64,000 nt of DNA from Actinopolyspora halophila DSM 43834 (lineage in GTDB: Bacteria; Actinomycetota; Actinomycetes; Mycobacteriales; Pseudonocardiaceae): contig NZ_AQUI01000002.1 of NCBI RefSeq assembly GCF_000371785.1, positions 1,777,276-1,841,275 on the forward strand, written 5' to 3'. This document shows positions 26,639 to 36,262 of this stretch, one piece after another. The position numbers were made by a program, and so were the translations under genes. Positions within the stretch are counted from its first letter, which is position 1. Every line of letters starts with the position of its first letter. The notes under the pieces were generated by a model. That model was not told where the DNA came from. It did not search any database and saw only the letters and a program-made list of their open reading frames with translations.

Positions 26639-27862
26639 ATGAGCTCGCACAGTCAACATCACTACTTCGCCGGACTGGACCTGCAGGACAAGCGGGTGGT
26701 GGTCGTCGGAGCCGGATCCGTGGCGCAACGCCGGATTCCCCGGTTGCTCAAGGCGGGGGCGCGGATCGAGGTCGTGTCTCCCGAGGCCACACCGGCGGTC
26801 GAGGGCATGGCCGAATCGGGAGAACTGGTGTGGCACCGCCGCGCCTACGCCGGCGGTGACCTGGACGGTGCCTGGTACGTGGTGGCCTGCACCTCGGACG
26901 GCGAGGTCAACGCCCGGGTGGTCGCCGAAGCGGAGCAGGACCGCGTGTTCTGCGTGCGCGCCGACGACGCGACGAGGGGAACAGCCGTGACACCGGCGGT
27001 GGCCGAGCACAACGGGCTGCTGCTCGGGGTGCTCAGCGGGGGAGACCATCGAAGGTCCGGGGTGGTCAAGGAAGCACTGTCCGAGGCGCTGCGCACCGGC
27101 GTGGTCGACGAGCACACGGAACCGCACGAACCGGGCGTGGCTCTGGTCGGCGGTGGCCCGGGAGATCCGGACCTGATCACGGTTCGCGGACGTCAGTTGC
27201 TCGGCCGGGCCGATGTGGTCATCACCGACAGGCTCGCCCCGAGGGAGCTGCTCGAGGAGCTCGGACAGCACGTGGAGGTGGTCGACGCCTCCAAGATTCC
27301 CTACGGGCGCGCGGCGAACCAGTCCGTGATCAACGAGATGCTGATCGACAGGGCCAGGGCGGGCAACTTCGTGGTACGCCTCAAGGGCGGGGACCCGTAC
27401 GTCTACGGACGCGGTTTCGAGGAACTGCTCGCCTGCGTGGAGGCCGGGGTAGCCGTAACCGCCGTGCCGGGGATAACCAGCGCTTTCGCGGCTCCCGCCA
27501 TCGGAGACGTCCCCGTGACGCACCGGGGAGTGGCGCACGAGGTGGTCGTGGTTTCCGGGCACGTGGGACCGCACGACGAGCAGTCGCTCGTCGACTGGCC
27601 TGCGCTGGCCCGGTTGAACGGGACTCTCGTGCTGATGATGGCCGTCAAGCGGATCCGCGAGTTCGCGGACGTGCTGCTCGAGCACGGCAGGGAACCGAGC
27701 ACACCTGTCGCGGTGGTGCAGGAAGGCACCATGCAGGGGCAACAGACGCTGCGCAGCACGTTGGACGGGGTCGCCGACGCCGTGGAACGGGCGGGGACAC
27801 AACCTCCCGCAGTCGTGGTCATCGGGGCGGTGGCGGGGCTGGCCCCCGAGCGTTCCGCCTGA
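26639..27862 (+). CDS. cysG: Siroheme synthase-type protein: precorrin-2 dehydrogenase domain plus uroporphyrinogen-III C-methyltransferase
   Basis: A 407-residue bifunctional protein. The N-terminal Rossmann domain (VVVVGAGSVAQRRIPRLL, about residues 20-37) is the Met8-like precorrin-2 dehydrogenase/ferrochelatase part, here about 155 residues. The C-terminal part (LVGGGPGDPDLITVRG; VRLKGGDPYVYGRG; VPGITSAFA) is SUMT/CobA. The methyltransferase makes precorrin-2, the branch point to siroheme and cobalamin. The dehydrogenase domain suggests it also serves siroheme. Placement behind riboswitch-nicT links it to cobalamin supply. Confidence 0.93.
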   Translation: MSSHSQHHYFAGLDLQDKRVVVVGAGSVAQRRIPRLLKAGARIEVVSPEATPAVEGMAESGELVWHRRAYAGGDLDGAWYVVACTSDGEVNARVVAEAEQDRVFCVRADDATRGTAVTPAVAEHNGLLLGVLSGGDHRRSGVVKEALSEALRTGVVDEHTEPHEPGVALVGGGPGDPDLITVRGRQLLGRADVVITDRLAPRELLEELGQHVEVVDASKIPYGRAANQSVINEMLIDRARAGNFVVRLKGGDPYVYGRGFEELLACVEAGVAVTAVPGITSAFAAPAIGDVPVTHRGVAHEVVVVSGHVGPHDEQSLVDWPALARLNGTLVLMMAVKRIREFADVLLEHGREPSTPVAVVQEGTMQGQQTLRSTLDGVADAVERAGTQPPAVVVIGAVAGLAPERSA

Positions 27863-27870
27863 CCTCCCGC

Positions 27871-27929
27871 GGTTTCGCGCGAAACGTCCTTTCTGGAAGC
27901 GTTCCAGACCGACCGTTTCGCGCGAAACG
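27871..27929. repeat. Palindrome-ended intergenic repeat, copy A (between convergent cysG and cobN)
   Basis: Two near-identical palindromes, GGTTTCGCGCGAAACG (27871-27886) and CGTTTCGCGCGAAACG (27914-27929), lie 43 bases apart. An inner hairpin CTGGAA (27893-27898) / TTCCAG (27902-27907) sits between them. The palindromes can also pair with each other to give a long cruciform or bidirectional terminator. A related element with the same 43-base spacing occurs at 54348. Confidence 0.65.
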
Positions 27930-27952
27930 TCCCTGGGGCGGCAAGGAGAGGC

Positions 27953-30900
27953 TCAGTCCCCCGCCGGTCCGTCCTCCAGATCACCCTCGACCTGCAGGTA
28001 GACCTCCCGCAGTCCCTGCAGCGTCTCCGGATCCGGCTCGGCCCACAGCTCGCGGTCGGCCGCTTCCAGCAGCCGCTCCGCGATACCGTGCAGTGCCCAC
28101 GGGTTGGACTCGGTGAGGAATTTCTGGTTCTGCTCGTCGAAGACATAGGTCTCGGCGAGCTTCTCGTACATCCAGTCCCCGACCACGCCGGTCGTGGCGT
28201 CGTAGCCGAACAGGTAATCCACCGTGGCCGCGAGTTCGAAAGCGCCCTTGTAGCCGTGCTCGCGCATCGCCGAGACCCAGCGCGGGTTGACCACCCGGGA
28301 ACGGAACACCCGGGAGGTCTCCTCGTGCAGCGAACGGGTGCGGATCGAGTCGGGGCGCGAACTGTCCCCGATGTAGGCGGCGGGGGAATCACCTGTCAGC
28401 GCGCGCACGGTGGCCACCATGCCGCCGTGGTACTGGAAGTAGTCGTCGGAGTCGGCGATGTCGTGTTCGCGGGTGTCGGTGTTCTTCGCGGCGACCGAGA
28501 TGCGGCGATAGGCGCTCTCCATGTCCTGCCTGGCCTCGACGCCGTCCAGGTCGCGTCCGTAGGCGAACCCTCCCCAGACGGTGTAGACCTCGGCGAGGTC
28601 GGAGTCGTCACGCCAGTTGCGACTGTCGATCAGCGACAGCATCCCCGCCCCGTAGGCGCCGGGCTTGGAGCCGAAGATCCGCGTGGTCGCACGTCGCCGG
28701 TCCCCGTGCTCGGCGATGTCGGCACGGGTGTGCGCGCGAACGAAGTTCCACTCGTCGGGTTCGTCGAGATCCGCGACCAGTTGGAACGCGTCGTCGATCA
28801 GATTGACCACGTGTGGGAAGGCGTCCCGGAAGAACCCGCTGATGCGCACGGTGACGTCCACCCGGGGACGTTCGAGCTCCTCGAGCGGGATGACCTCGAG
28901 GCCGTTGACCCGGCGCGAGGAGTCGTCCCAGGTGGGGCGCACACCGATCAGGGCGAGTACCTCGGCGATGTCGTCGCCGGAGGTTCGCATCGCACTGGTG
29001 CCCCACACGGACAGGCCGACCGAGCCGGGCCACTCACCGTTGTCGGTGCGGTAGCGGTCCAGCAGCGATTCCGCGATGGCGTAGCCGGTGTCCCAGGCCA
29101 GCCTGCTCGGAATCCCCTTCGGGTCGACCGAGTAGAAGTTACGTCCGGTCGGCAGCACGTTGACGAGCCCGCGCAGCGGGGAACCACTCGGTCCCGAAGG
29201 GATGTATCCCCCCTCGAGCGCGTGCAGGGTGGAACCGATCTCGTCGGTGGTGTCGTTCAACCGCGGGACGACCTCGGTCGCGGCGAACCGCAGGACATCG
29301 ACGACCTGGCCGGGAACCTCGCCCAGCACCGACCGGCACACCGTTTCGGCCGCTTCGGCGTGCCACTCGTGCTGCTCCATGCCCTCGACCAGAGCTTGGG
29401 CGCGGGACTCGACGTCGTCCACGTGCTCCCGCGCCTCCGAACCGTCCTCGGAGAGGCCGAGGGCCTCACGAAGTCCGGGCACGGCGGCCTGCCGGCCACC
29501 CCACATCTGCCTGGCCCGCAACATCGCCAGTACCAGGCCGACCCGGGCCTGACCGGCGGGCGGGTCCCCGAACACGTGCAGTCCCTCGCGGATCTGAGCG
29601 TCCTTGACCTCGCACAGCCAGCCGTCGACCTGCATCAGGATGTCGTCGAACTCGGCGTCGTGCGGGCGTTCCTCCAGGCCCAGGTCGTGGTCGAGCTTGG
29701 CCGCCTGCATCAGCGTCCAGATCTGACTGCGGATGGCGGGAAGCTTCGCCGGGTCCATCGCCGTGATGTTGGCGTGCTCGTCGAGCAGCTGCTCCAACCG
29801 CGCGATGTCACCGTAGCTCTCCGCGCGCGCCATCGGGGGGACCAGGTGGTCCACCAGCGTCGCGTGGACCCTGCGCTTCGCCTGGGTCCCCTCGCCGGGA
29901 TCGTTGACCAGGAAGGGGTACACCAACGGCAGGTCGGCGAGGGCGGCGTCCGGGGCACAGGATGCGGACATGCCCGCCGTCTTGCCCGGCAACCACTCCA
30001 GATTGCCGTGTTTGCCCAGGTGCACCATCGCGTGCGCGTCGAAGTCGTCGGTCAGCCAGTGGTAGGCGGCCAGATAGTGGTGGCTGGGCGGAAGGTCCGG
30101 ATCGTGGTAGATCGCGATCGGGTTCTCCCCGAAGCCCCGAGGGGGCTGGATCATCAGCACGATGTTGCCCGCCCTGATCGCCGCGAGCACGATCTCGCCC
30201 TCGGGATCCTGCGAGTAGTCCACGAACAACTCGCCCGGCGGGGGACCCCAGTGCTGTTCGATGTCGGAGCGCAGGGACTCGGGCAGGGAGTCGAACCATT
30301 CCCGGTACCGTTTGGCCGGTACGCGGATCGGGTTGCCCGCGAGCTGCTCCTCGCTCAGCCAGTCCCGGTCCTGACCTCCCGCGGCGATCAGCGCGTGAAT
30401 CAGCGCGTCACCGTCCTGCGCCGCCACGCCGGGAAGCGCGTCCGGTCCCTCCGCGGGGCCGATGTCGTAACCGGCCTCTCCGAGCGCGCGCAGCAGCCGC
30501 ACGGTGGACAGCGGTGTGTCCAGGCCGACCGCGTTCCCCACCCTGGCGTGTTTGGTGGGGTAGGCCGAAAGCATCAGCGCGAGCCGCTTTTGCTCGGGTG
30601 GGACGTGACCGAGCCGGGCGTGCCGCACGGCGATCCCGGCGACCCTGGCCGCGCGTTCCGCGTCGGCCACGTAGACGGGAAGTCCCTCCGAGTCGTTCTC
30701 CTTGAACGAGAACGGGACCGTGATCAACCTGCCGTCGAACTCCGGTACGGCCACCTGGGTCGCCATGTCCAGCGGGGAAAGTCCCTCGTCGTTGTCCTCC
30801 CAGGCGGAACGGCTGCTGGTCAGGCACATCCCCTGCAGGATCGGAATGTCCAGCTGCGCGAGTGCTCCGACGTCCCACGCCTCGTCGTCGCCGCCCGCTG

Positions 30901-31567
30901 TGGCTACGGCCGGTTTGCTCCCGCCCGCGGCCAGCACGGTGACCACGAGCGCGTCCGCTCCGCGCAGTGCTTCGAGCAGCTCGGGGTCGGGAGTGCGCAA
31001 CGAGGCGCAGAACAGGGGCATCGCCTGGCCGCCCGCGTTCTCGATCCCCTCGCAGAGGGTGTGCACGAAGGCGGTGTTGCCAGCCATGTGATGGGCCCGG
31101 TAGTAGAGCACGGCCACTGTGGGGCCGTCCTGCCTGCCGGGGGTGCGTTCCAGCCTCCCCCAGGTCGGGGTCTCGGCGGGCTGCGCGAAGCCGTGGCCGG
31201 TCAGCAGGACGGTGTCGGAGAGGAAGTTGTGGAGCTGTTCGAGGTTCTCCGGGCCGCCGTGGGCGAGGTAGGCGTGTGCCTCCGCGCACACACCGCCGGG
31301 AACCGTGGAGCACTCCATGAGCTCGGCGTCGGGCTGCTGCTCGCCACCGAGCACCACGACGGGCCGCGGGCCGCCGAGCAGGAAGTCCAGCCCTTCCTCC
31401 CAGGCCCTGCGGCCGCCGAGCAGCCGCACCACCACGAGGTCGACTCCATCCAGCAGTTCCGGCAGGTCCTGCGCACCGAGTCTGGCCGGATTGGCCAGCC
31501 GGTAGTCGGCACCGCTGGACCGCGCACTGAGCAGGTCAGTGTCGGAGGTGGACAGAAGCAGGATCAT
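27953..31567 (-). CDS. cobN: Cobaltochelatase large subunit
   Basis: A 1204-residue CobN/BchH-family protein, normal for actinobacterial CobN. Recognised along most of its length by family blocks such as MAGNTAFVHTLCEGIENAGG, MLSAYPTKHARVGNAVGLDT, MVHLGKHGNLEWLPGK, LSVWGTSAMRTSGDDI and the C-terminal WMYEKLAETYVFD. It inserts Co2+ into hydrogenobyrinate a,c-diamide together with the AAA+/VWA subunit. The ATG is preceded by GAGGAG; an upstream in-frame start would run into the riboswitch leader. It is divergent from cobG, and its leader carries a cobalamin riboswitch. Confidence 0.96.
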   Translation of the reverse strand: MILLLSTSDTDLLSARSSGADYRLANPARLGAQDLPELLDGVDLVVVRLLGGRRAWEEGLDFLLGGPRPVVVLGGEQQPDAELMECSTVPGGVCAEAHAYLAHGGPENLEQLHNFLSDTVLLTGHGFAQPAETPTWGRLERTPGRQDGPTVAVLYYRAHHMAGNTAFVHTLCEGIENAGGQAMPLFCASLRTPDPELLEALRGADALVVTVLAAGGSKPAVATAGGDDEAWDVGALAQLDIPILQGMCLTSSRSAWEDNDEGLSPLDMATQVAVPEFDGRLITVPFSFKENDSEGLPVYVADAERAARVAGIAVRHARLGHVPPEQKRLALMLSAYPTKHARVGNAVGLDTPLSTVRLLRALGEAGYDIGPAEGPDALPGVAAQDGDALIHALIAAGGQDRDWLSEEQLAGNPIRVPAKRYREWFDSLPESLRSDIEQHWGPPPGELFVDYSQDPEGEIVLAAIRAGNIVLMIQPPRGFGENPIAIYHDPDLPPSHHYLAAYHWLTDDFDAHAMVHLGKHGNLEWLPGKTAGMSASCAPDAALADLPLVYPFLVNDPGEGTQAKRRVHATLVDHLVPPMARAESYGDIARLEQLLDEHANITAMDPAKLPAIRSQIWTLMQAAKLDHDLGLEERPHDAEFDDILMQVDGWLCEVKDAQIREGLHVFGDPPAGQARVGLVLAMLRARQMWGGRQAAVPGLREALGLSEDGSEAREHVDDVESRAQALVEGMEQHEWHAEAAETVCRSVLGEVPGQVVDVLRFAATEVVPRLNDTTDEIGSTLHALEGGYIPSGPSGSPLRGLVNVLPTGRNFYSVDPKGIPSRLAWDTGYAIAESLLDRYRTDNGEWPGSVGLSVWGTSAMRTSGDDIAEVLALIGVRPTWDDSSRRVNGLEVIPLEELERPRVDVTVRISGFFRDAFPHVVNLIDDAFQLVADLDEPDEWNFVRAHTRADIAEHGDRRRATTRIFGSKPGAYGAGMLSLIDSRNWRDDSDLAEVYTVWGGFAYGRDLDGVEARQDMESAYRRISVAAKNTDTREHDIADSDDYFQYHGGMVATVRALTGDSPAAYIGDSSRPDSIRTRSLHEETSRVFRSRVVNPRWVSAMREHGYKGAFELAATVDYLFGYDATTGVVGDWMYEKLAETYVFDEQNQKFLTESNPWALHGIAERLLEAADRELWAEPDPETLQGLREVYLQVEGDLEDGPAGD

Positions 31568-31684
31568 GCGACTCGCTCCTCGGCGTCGAGAACCGGGGCG
31601 GTCGACCAGGACAGGCGCGCGATGCACGCGCGGTCGTACGCTGCATCAGGAACCTTCCCAGGGGTCCTCGCCCCTTTGCTGACG

Positions 31685-31855
31685 GTCGCGGCGGCAGGAG
31701 TCTCCTGGCTCCCGGATCCTGGCTCCCTCCGGTCTTCCCATCGTCGTTCGACAGTGACCGTGCTTGGAGTTCGCTCCCCGGTGACAGTGGCGGGACCGCG
31801 CCGGATTCACACCGGCTTCCTCCGTCACCGCCGCGGATACGTCGTCCAGTTTCGG
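31685..31855 (-). promoter_or_regulatory. Cobalamin riboswitch upstream of cobN
   Basis: Read on the minus strand: GAGGAAGCCGGTGTGAATCC, then the B12-box core GCCACTG (31791-31785), GTCACCGGGGAGCGAACTCC and the 3' element GGGAGCCAGGAGACTCCTGCC. It lies about 120-290 nt before the cobN ATG and is oriented to control cobN, not the divergent cobG. Confidence 0.92.
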
Positions 31856-31933
31856 GAACGGGGCGATCTTCAGTCAAGCTGACGTGACGAAACCCGTTCC
31901 GCGGCGTGTTTCGTGGCACACTTCCGCGGTCCG

Positions 31934-31947
31934 TAGCATCGTCGGGA
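31934..31947 (+). promoter_or_regulatory. Leaderless -10 element of cobG
   Basis: TAGCAT (31934-31939) is followed by 7 bases and the ATG of cobG. The cobG-cobH-cobIJ operon therefore seems to have its own promoter and no riboswitch in its leader. Confidence 0.55.
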
Positions 31948-33326
31948 TGTCCGAGGGTTTCGCTTCCGAACGGGACAGGCCGGACGCCTGTCCGGGTGCG
32001 CTCCAGGTCCACCCCGCCGCCGACGGCGGTCTCGCGCGGATCCGAGTTCCGGGCGGGATGTTGACCACCGAGCAACTCCGAGTGCTGGTCACGGCCGCGG
32101 AGGAGCTGGGGAACTCGACGGTCGAGCTCACGTCGCGGGCCAATCTCCAGCTGCGTGGCGTCGAGTCACCCGAGGAGCTCGGAGGACGGATCGGCGCGGT
32201 GGGACTGCTTCCCTCGCTGACCCACGAACGGGTGCGGAACGTAGTGGCCAGTCCTGGTGCCGGGCTGGACGATCCCGGGTGGTTGTCGGTGCCGCGCGTC
32301 GTACGTGAGCTGGACCGGGGAATCTGCTCCGCTCCGCGGTTGGCCGAACTGTCCGGACGTTTCCTGTTCACCGTGGACGACGGGCGTGGGGATGTTTCGC
32401 GGCTGCGTGGTGACGTCGGCCTGTTGCCGTTGGACGGGGACACGGTCGCCGTGCTGCTCGGCGGAGACGATTCGGGAGTGCGCGTGGGACCGGCCGACGC
32501 CGCGGAGGTGGCCGTCGTCGCCGCGGAGGAGTTCCTCGCGGAACGGGACCGCCAAGGGGGCTCTGCCTGGCGAGTGGCCGAACTGGACACACCGGGGAAC
32601 CTCGCGGGCACGCTCCGTGCGCGAACGGGGTCGGTGGAGGACACCGTTGTCGAAGTCACACCGCTTTCCGGGGTTCGGCGGGATCAGCAGGAAAAACCAT
32701 CAGTGGGTGTCCTCGCGCGAACCGGGGGCGAGGTGGTCCTCGGGCTGGGGGCGCCGCTGGGACGCTTGTCCCCCGCGCAGATGCATAGCATCATACGAGC
32801 GGCCGAAGTCGCGTCCGGTGCCGTTCGACTGACCCCGTGGCGGACAGTGGTCCTCCCGGGACTCGACGAGCACGAGCACCACTCGTGGCTTTCCGAACTG
32901 CGCTCGTGCGGTTTGATCGTCGATCCGTCCTCGCCGTTCAACGGTGTGACCGCCTGCGCGGGCGATCCCGGCTGCGCCAAGTCCCTGGCCGACGTGCACC
33001 GGGACGCCGCGTACAGCACGACCCACGGTGCGCCCGTCGCTCCGGGGGATCTGCCGGTGCACTGGGTCGGTTGCTCGCGTCGTTGCGGCCGTCCGCGCGG
33101 TCCGGTGGTGGAAGTGCTGGCCGGTTCCTCCGGATATCGGGTCAGTTCCGGAACACGGGGCGACGAGGTGACCCTGGTGAGCGATGCCGGGGTGGAGACG
33201 GTGGCCGAGGCCGTGGAACACGCGCGGCGTTCCGGTGCCGCGGCTCCGACCGCGGGATCGCACGAGGGGTTCGGGACGGACCACGTGAACAGCGACCAGG
33301 AGACGACGAACGAGGACGATCGGTGA
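31947..33326 (+). CDS. cobG: Precorrin-3B synthase (CobG, Fe-S monooxygenase)
   Basis: A 459-residue member of the nitrite/sulfite reductase-like family. The [13 protein letters not shown] segment binds siroheme-type ligands in relatives. The [4Fe-4S] ligands are in [10 protein letters not shown] and GCSRRCG toward the C-terminus. CobG uses O2 to hydroxylate precorrin-3A for ring contraction, marking the aerobic route. The ATG start is supported by the leaderless -10 box; in-frame starts upstream are possible but lie before it. A Ser/Thr/Asp-rich 40-residue tail follows the core. It overlaps cobH by GTGA. Confidence 0.92.
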   Translation: MSEGFASERDRPDACPGALQVHPAADGGLARIRVPGGMLTTEQLRVLVTAAEELGNSTVELTSRANLQLRGVESPEELGGRIGAVGLLPSLTHERVRNVVASPGAGLDDPGWLSVPRVVRELDRGICSAPRLAELSGRFLFTVDDGRGDVSRLRGDVGLLPLDGDTVAVLLGGDDSGVRVGPADAAEVAVVAAEEFLAERDRQGGSAWRVAELDTPGNLAGTLRARTGSVEDTVVEVTPLSGVRRDQQEKPSVGVLARTGGEVVLGLGAPLGRLSPAQMHSIIRAAEVASGAVRLTPWRTVVLPGLDEHEHHSWLSELRSCGLIVDPSSPFNGVTACAGDPGCAKSLADVHRDAAYSTTHGAPVAPGDLPVHWVGCSRRCGRPRGPVVEVLAGSSGYRVSSGTRGDEVTLVSDAGVETVAEAVEHARRSGAAAPTAGSHEGFGTDHVNSDQETTNEDDR

Positions 33327-33949
33327 CCGAATACATCCGGGACGGCAAGGAGATCTACCGCCGCTCCTTCGCGACGATACGTGCGGAAACCGATCTCGAC
33401 GAGCTGCCTTCCGACGTCGCCGGTGTGGCCGTCCGCATGGTTCACTCCTGCGGAATGGTCGACCTGGTCGACGACCTGGCCTACTCGCCGGGGGTGGTGA
33501 GCTCGGCGCGGCGGGCGCTCGCCGCGGGTGCGCCGGTGCTGTGCGACGCGGCGATGGTGGCCGCCGGAGTGACCCGGCGCCGGCTTCCCGCGGACAACGA
33601 GATCCTGTGCACGCTGTCGGACCCGCGCGTGCCCGAACTCGCCGCGCGGTTGGAAAACACCCGCAGCGCCGCCGCGATGGAACTGTGGCGCGGGCGGCTC
33701 GAAGGCGCCGTCGTCGCGATCGGCAACGCCCCGACCAGCCTGTTCCGCCTGTTGGAACTGGTCGAGCAGGGCGCGGGTACTCCCGCGGCCGTGCTCGGGA
33801 TCCCGGTCGGTTTCATCGGAGCCGTCGAGTCCAAGCAGGCACTGGTCGCGCATCCGAGCGGCCTGGAACACCTGGTGGTGCAAGGCAGACGAGGCGGTAG
33901 TGCGATGACGGTCGCCGCCATCAACGCGATCGCGAGCGAGGAAGAGTGA
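33323..33949 (+). CDS. cobH: Precorrin-8X methylmutase
   Basis: A 208-residue CobH/CbiC enzyme. The catalytic His lies in [12 protein letters not shown] (about residue 43), the residue that protonates and drives the C11-to-C12 methyl shift. Also typical are [28 protein letters not shown] and [16 protein letters not shown]. Full length. The GTG start overlaps the cobG stop, and its own stop overlaps the cobIJ start, so the three genes form one tightly coupled operon. Confidence 0.95.
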   Translation: MTEYIRDGKEIYRRSFATIRAETDLDELPSDVAGVAVRMVHSCGMVDLVDDLAYSPGVVSSARRALAAGAPVLCDAAMVAAGVTRRRLPADNEILCTLSDPRVPELAARLENTRSAAAMELWRGRLEGAVVAIGNAPTSLFRLLELVEQGAGTPAAVLGIPVGFIGAVESKQALVAHPSGLEHLVVQGRRGGSAMTVAAINAIASEEE

Positions 33950-35481
33950 ACAGCGAAGACAGCAACAACTCCGCGACCGGGCGCCTGTTCGGAGTGGGGC
34001 TCGGCCCCGGTGATCCGGAACTGGTGACGGTCAAGGCCGCGCGGTTGATCGGTGAGGCCGATGTGGTCGCCTATCACAGCGCCAGGCACGGAAACAGCAT
34101 CGCGCGCTCGGTCGCCGAACCGTATCTGCGGGGTGGCCAGACCGAGGAACCGCTGGTGTACCCGGTCACCACCGAGACGACCGACCATCCCGGCGGATAT
34201 CAGGGCGCCATCGACGAGTTCTACGCCGACTGCGCCGAACGGTTGGCGGCCCACCTGAGCGCGGGGCGCGACGTGGTGCTGCTGGGCGAGGGTGATCCGT
34301 TCTTCTACGGCTCCTACATGCACATGCACAAGCGTTTGACCGGGCGCTTCGAGACCGTGGTCGTGCCGGGGGTGAATTCGGTGAGCGCGGCCTCGGCCGA
34401 GCTGGGGCGCCCGCTCGCCGAGCGCGACGAGGTGCTGACCGTGCTTCCGGGCACGCTCGACCCCGATGAGCTGGCGCGGAGGTTGCAGGACACGGACGCG
34501 GCGGCCGTGCTCAAACTGGGCAGGACCTTCGAAGGTGTGCGCGAGGCCTTCGACAAGGCGGGTTGCCTCGACGAGGCCCACTACGTGGAACGGGCGAGTA
34601 CCACCAGGCAGCGGGTCGCACCGCTGGCCGAAGTGGACCCGGACAGCGTTCCCTACTTCTCGCTGGCCCTGCTGCCCAGCCGTATCGGTGCGCGGGCTCC
34701 CGCTCCGGAGACGTCGCCGCCTCCGGCAGGAACGCACGGCGGGGAGCTCGTCGTGGTGGGGCTCGGCCCGGCAGACAGGGAGTGGACCACGCCCGAGGCG
34801 CAGGCCGCCCTGGCCGCCGCCGACGACCTGGTCGGTTACGGCCCCTACCTCGATCGGATCCAGGCGAATCCGCGGCAGCGCAAGCATCCCTCCGACAACC
34901 GCGTCGAGGCCCAGCGGGCCGAGGAGGCCCTCGGCCTCGCGGCTTCGGGACGCAGGGTCGTGGTCGTCTCGTCCGGTGACCCGGGGGTGTTCGCGATGGG
35001 CAGCGCCATCCTGGAGGCGGCCGACGACTCGCGCTACGCGGACGTGGACGTCCGCGTCCTTCCCGGACTCACCGCGGCGCAGGCGGTCGCCAGCAGGGCG
35101 GGAGCCCCGCTCGGGCACGACTACTGCGTGCTCTCGCTGTCCGACCGGCTCAAACCGTGGGAAGTGATCGAACGCAGGCTGCGGGCCGCTGCCGGATCCG
35201 ACCTCGCGCTGGCGATATACAATCCGGCCTCGCGGAGTCGCCGTTGGCAGGTGGAGGCGGCCAGGGACCTGCTCCTGGAGGAGCGTTCCGGTGACACACC
35301 GGTGGTGATCGGTCGCGACGTCGGTGGACCGGAGGAGGAGGTGACGATCGTCGAACTGCGGGAGCTGGATCCGGAACGGGTGGACATGCGTTGTCTGCTG
35401 CTGATCGGCTCGTCCACGACCCGGCTCGTCACCAGGGGAGACGAGGTCTCCGTGTTCACACCGCGGCGTTATCCGGTGTGA
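33946..35481 (+). CDS. cobIJ: Fused precorrin-2 C20-methyltransferase / precorrin-3B C17-methyltransferase
   Basis: A 511-residue two-domain protein. Residues 1-245 are CobI ([39 protein letters not shown]), and residues about 260-511 are CobJ ([33 protein letters not shown]). A Pro-rich linker ([16 protein letters not shown]) joins them. The fusion matches the arrangement known from mycobacteria. Both domains are SAM-dependent tetrapyrrole methylases acting before and after CobG. The GTG start overlaps cobH by 4 bases. Its last 13 bases overlap the convergent cobK. Confidence 0.95.
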   Translation: MNSEDSNNSATGRLFGVGLGPGDPELVTVKAARLIGEADVVAYHSARHGNSIARSVAEPYLRGGQTEEPLVYPVTTETTDHPGGYQGAIDEFYADCAERLAAHLSAGRDVVLLGEGDPFFYGSYMHMHKRLTGRFETVVVPGVNSVSAASAELGRPLAERDEVLTVLPGTLDPDELARRLQDTDAAAVLKLGRTFEGVREAFDKAGCLDEAHYVERASTTRQRVAPLAEVDPDSVPYFSLALLPSRIGARAPAPETSPPPAGTHGGELVVVGLGPADREWTTPEAQAALAAADDLVGYGPYLDRIQANPRQRKHPSDNRVEAQRAEEALGLAASGRRVVVVSSGDPGVFAMGSAILEAADDSRYADVDVRVLPGLTAAQAVASRAGAPLGHDYCVLSLSDRLKPWEVIERRLRAAAGSDLALAIYNPASRSRRWQVEAARDLLLEERSGDTPVVIGRDVGGPEEEVTIVELRELDPERVDMRCLLLIGSSTTRLVTRGDEVSVFTPRRYPV

Positions 35482-36224
35482 GGCCGGTCGACTCGTTCCC
35501 GCAGCCAGGCGACCGCGGCCGCCACGCTGTCCACGGTGGGCGCGTGCGGTGGCGGCGGTTGTTCCACCAGCACCACCGGAATCCGGAGCTCGCGGGCCGC
35601 CGCGAGTTTGCCCTCGGTCATCGGCCCCCCGCTGTTCTTGCTCACGAGCACGTCGATGCGCTGCTCCAGCAGCAGCTCGCGCTCGGCCTCCGTGGTGAAC
35701 GGGCCGCGCGCGGAGATCGTGGTCATGTTGGACGGTATCGGCGGATCCGGGTCGTCCACGGTGCGAGCGAGGAACCAGCGGTCCCGCACCCGGGTGAAGT
35801 GGTGCAGTCCCCGCCTGCCCGTGGTGAGCAGCACCCGGGTTCCGAGCCTCCGCGCGGTCTCGGCCGCTTCCGGGAGCGAACCGACCCGGTGCCAGTCGTC
35901 GTCCGGACCCGGCGACCAGGGGGTGCGCCGCAGCACGAGCATCTTGACACCGCTGTCGGTGGTGGCGGCCACGGCGTTCTCGCTGATCCGCGCGGCGAAG
36001 GGATGGGTCGCGTCCACCACGGCGGTTATCCGCTCGCCGCGCAGGTACTCGGCCATCCCCGCGGGGCCGCCGAAACCGCCCGTGCGGACCTCGCCCGCGG
36101 GCAGCTTCGGCTCCCGCACGCGCCCGGCCAGCGAGGAGACCACCGGGACACCGAGCTCGCTAAGCTGGTTCGCGAGGAGCCGAGCCTGTGCGGTACCCCC
36201 CAGGACGAGTACTCGCGTTCCCAT
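35469..36224 (-). CDS. cobK: Precorrin-6A reductase
   Basis: A 251-residue CobK/CbiJ enzyme. The N-terminal NADPH-binding VLVLGGTAQARLLANQL and the diagnostic VVDATHPFAARISENA segment, plus DVLVSKNSGGPMTEGKL near the C-terminus, identify it. It reduces the macrocycle of precorrin-6A to precorrin-6B. It converges with cobIJ (13-base overlap) and diverges from cbiD across 38 bases, so the two promoters must overlap closely. Confidence 0.95.
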   Translation of the reverse strand: MGTRVLVLGGTAQARLLANQLSELGVPVVSSLAGRVREPKLPAGEVRTGGFGGPAGMAEYLRGERITAVVDATHPFAARISENAVAATTDSGVKMLVLRRTPWSPGPDDDWHRVGSLPEAAETARRLGTRVLLTTGRRGLHHFTRVRDRWFLARTVDDPDPPIPSNMTTISARGPFTTEAERELLLEQRIDVLVSKNSGGPMTEGKLAAARELRIPVVLVEQPPPPHAPTVDSVAAAVAWLRERVDRPHTG

Positions 36225-36262
36225 CGGAACACCCCCGAAACAATGAATCCTGACTCGATGGA

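Noticed and set aside
27871-27929. parS-like centromere sites (GTTTCGCGCGAAAC resembles GTTTCACGTGAAAC)
   Set aside because: The central ACGT conserved in parS is GCGC here, no parA/parB genes are near, and the element recurs between convergent genes, which fits a repeat or terminator better.
28088-31882. Open reading frame of over 1,200 codons on the plus strand opposite cobN
   Set aside because: It is a high-GC frame artefact: no family similarity, biased composition, and it lies entirely over the well-supported cobN and its riboswitch.
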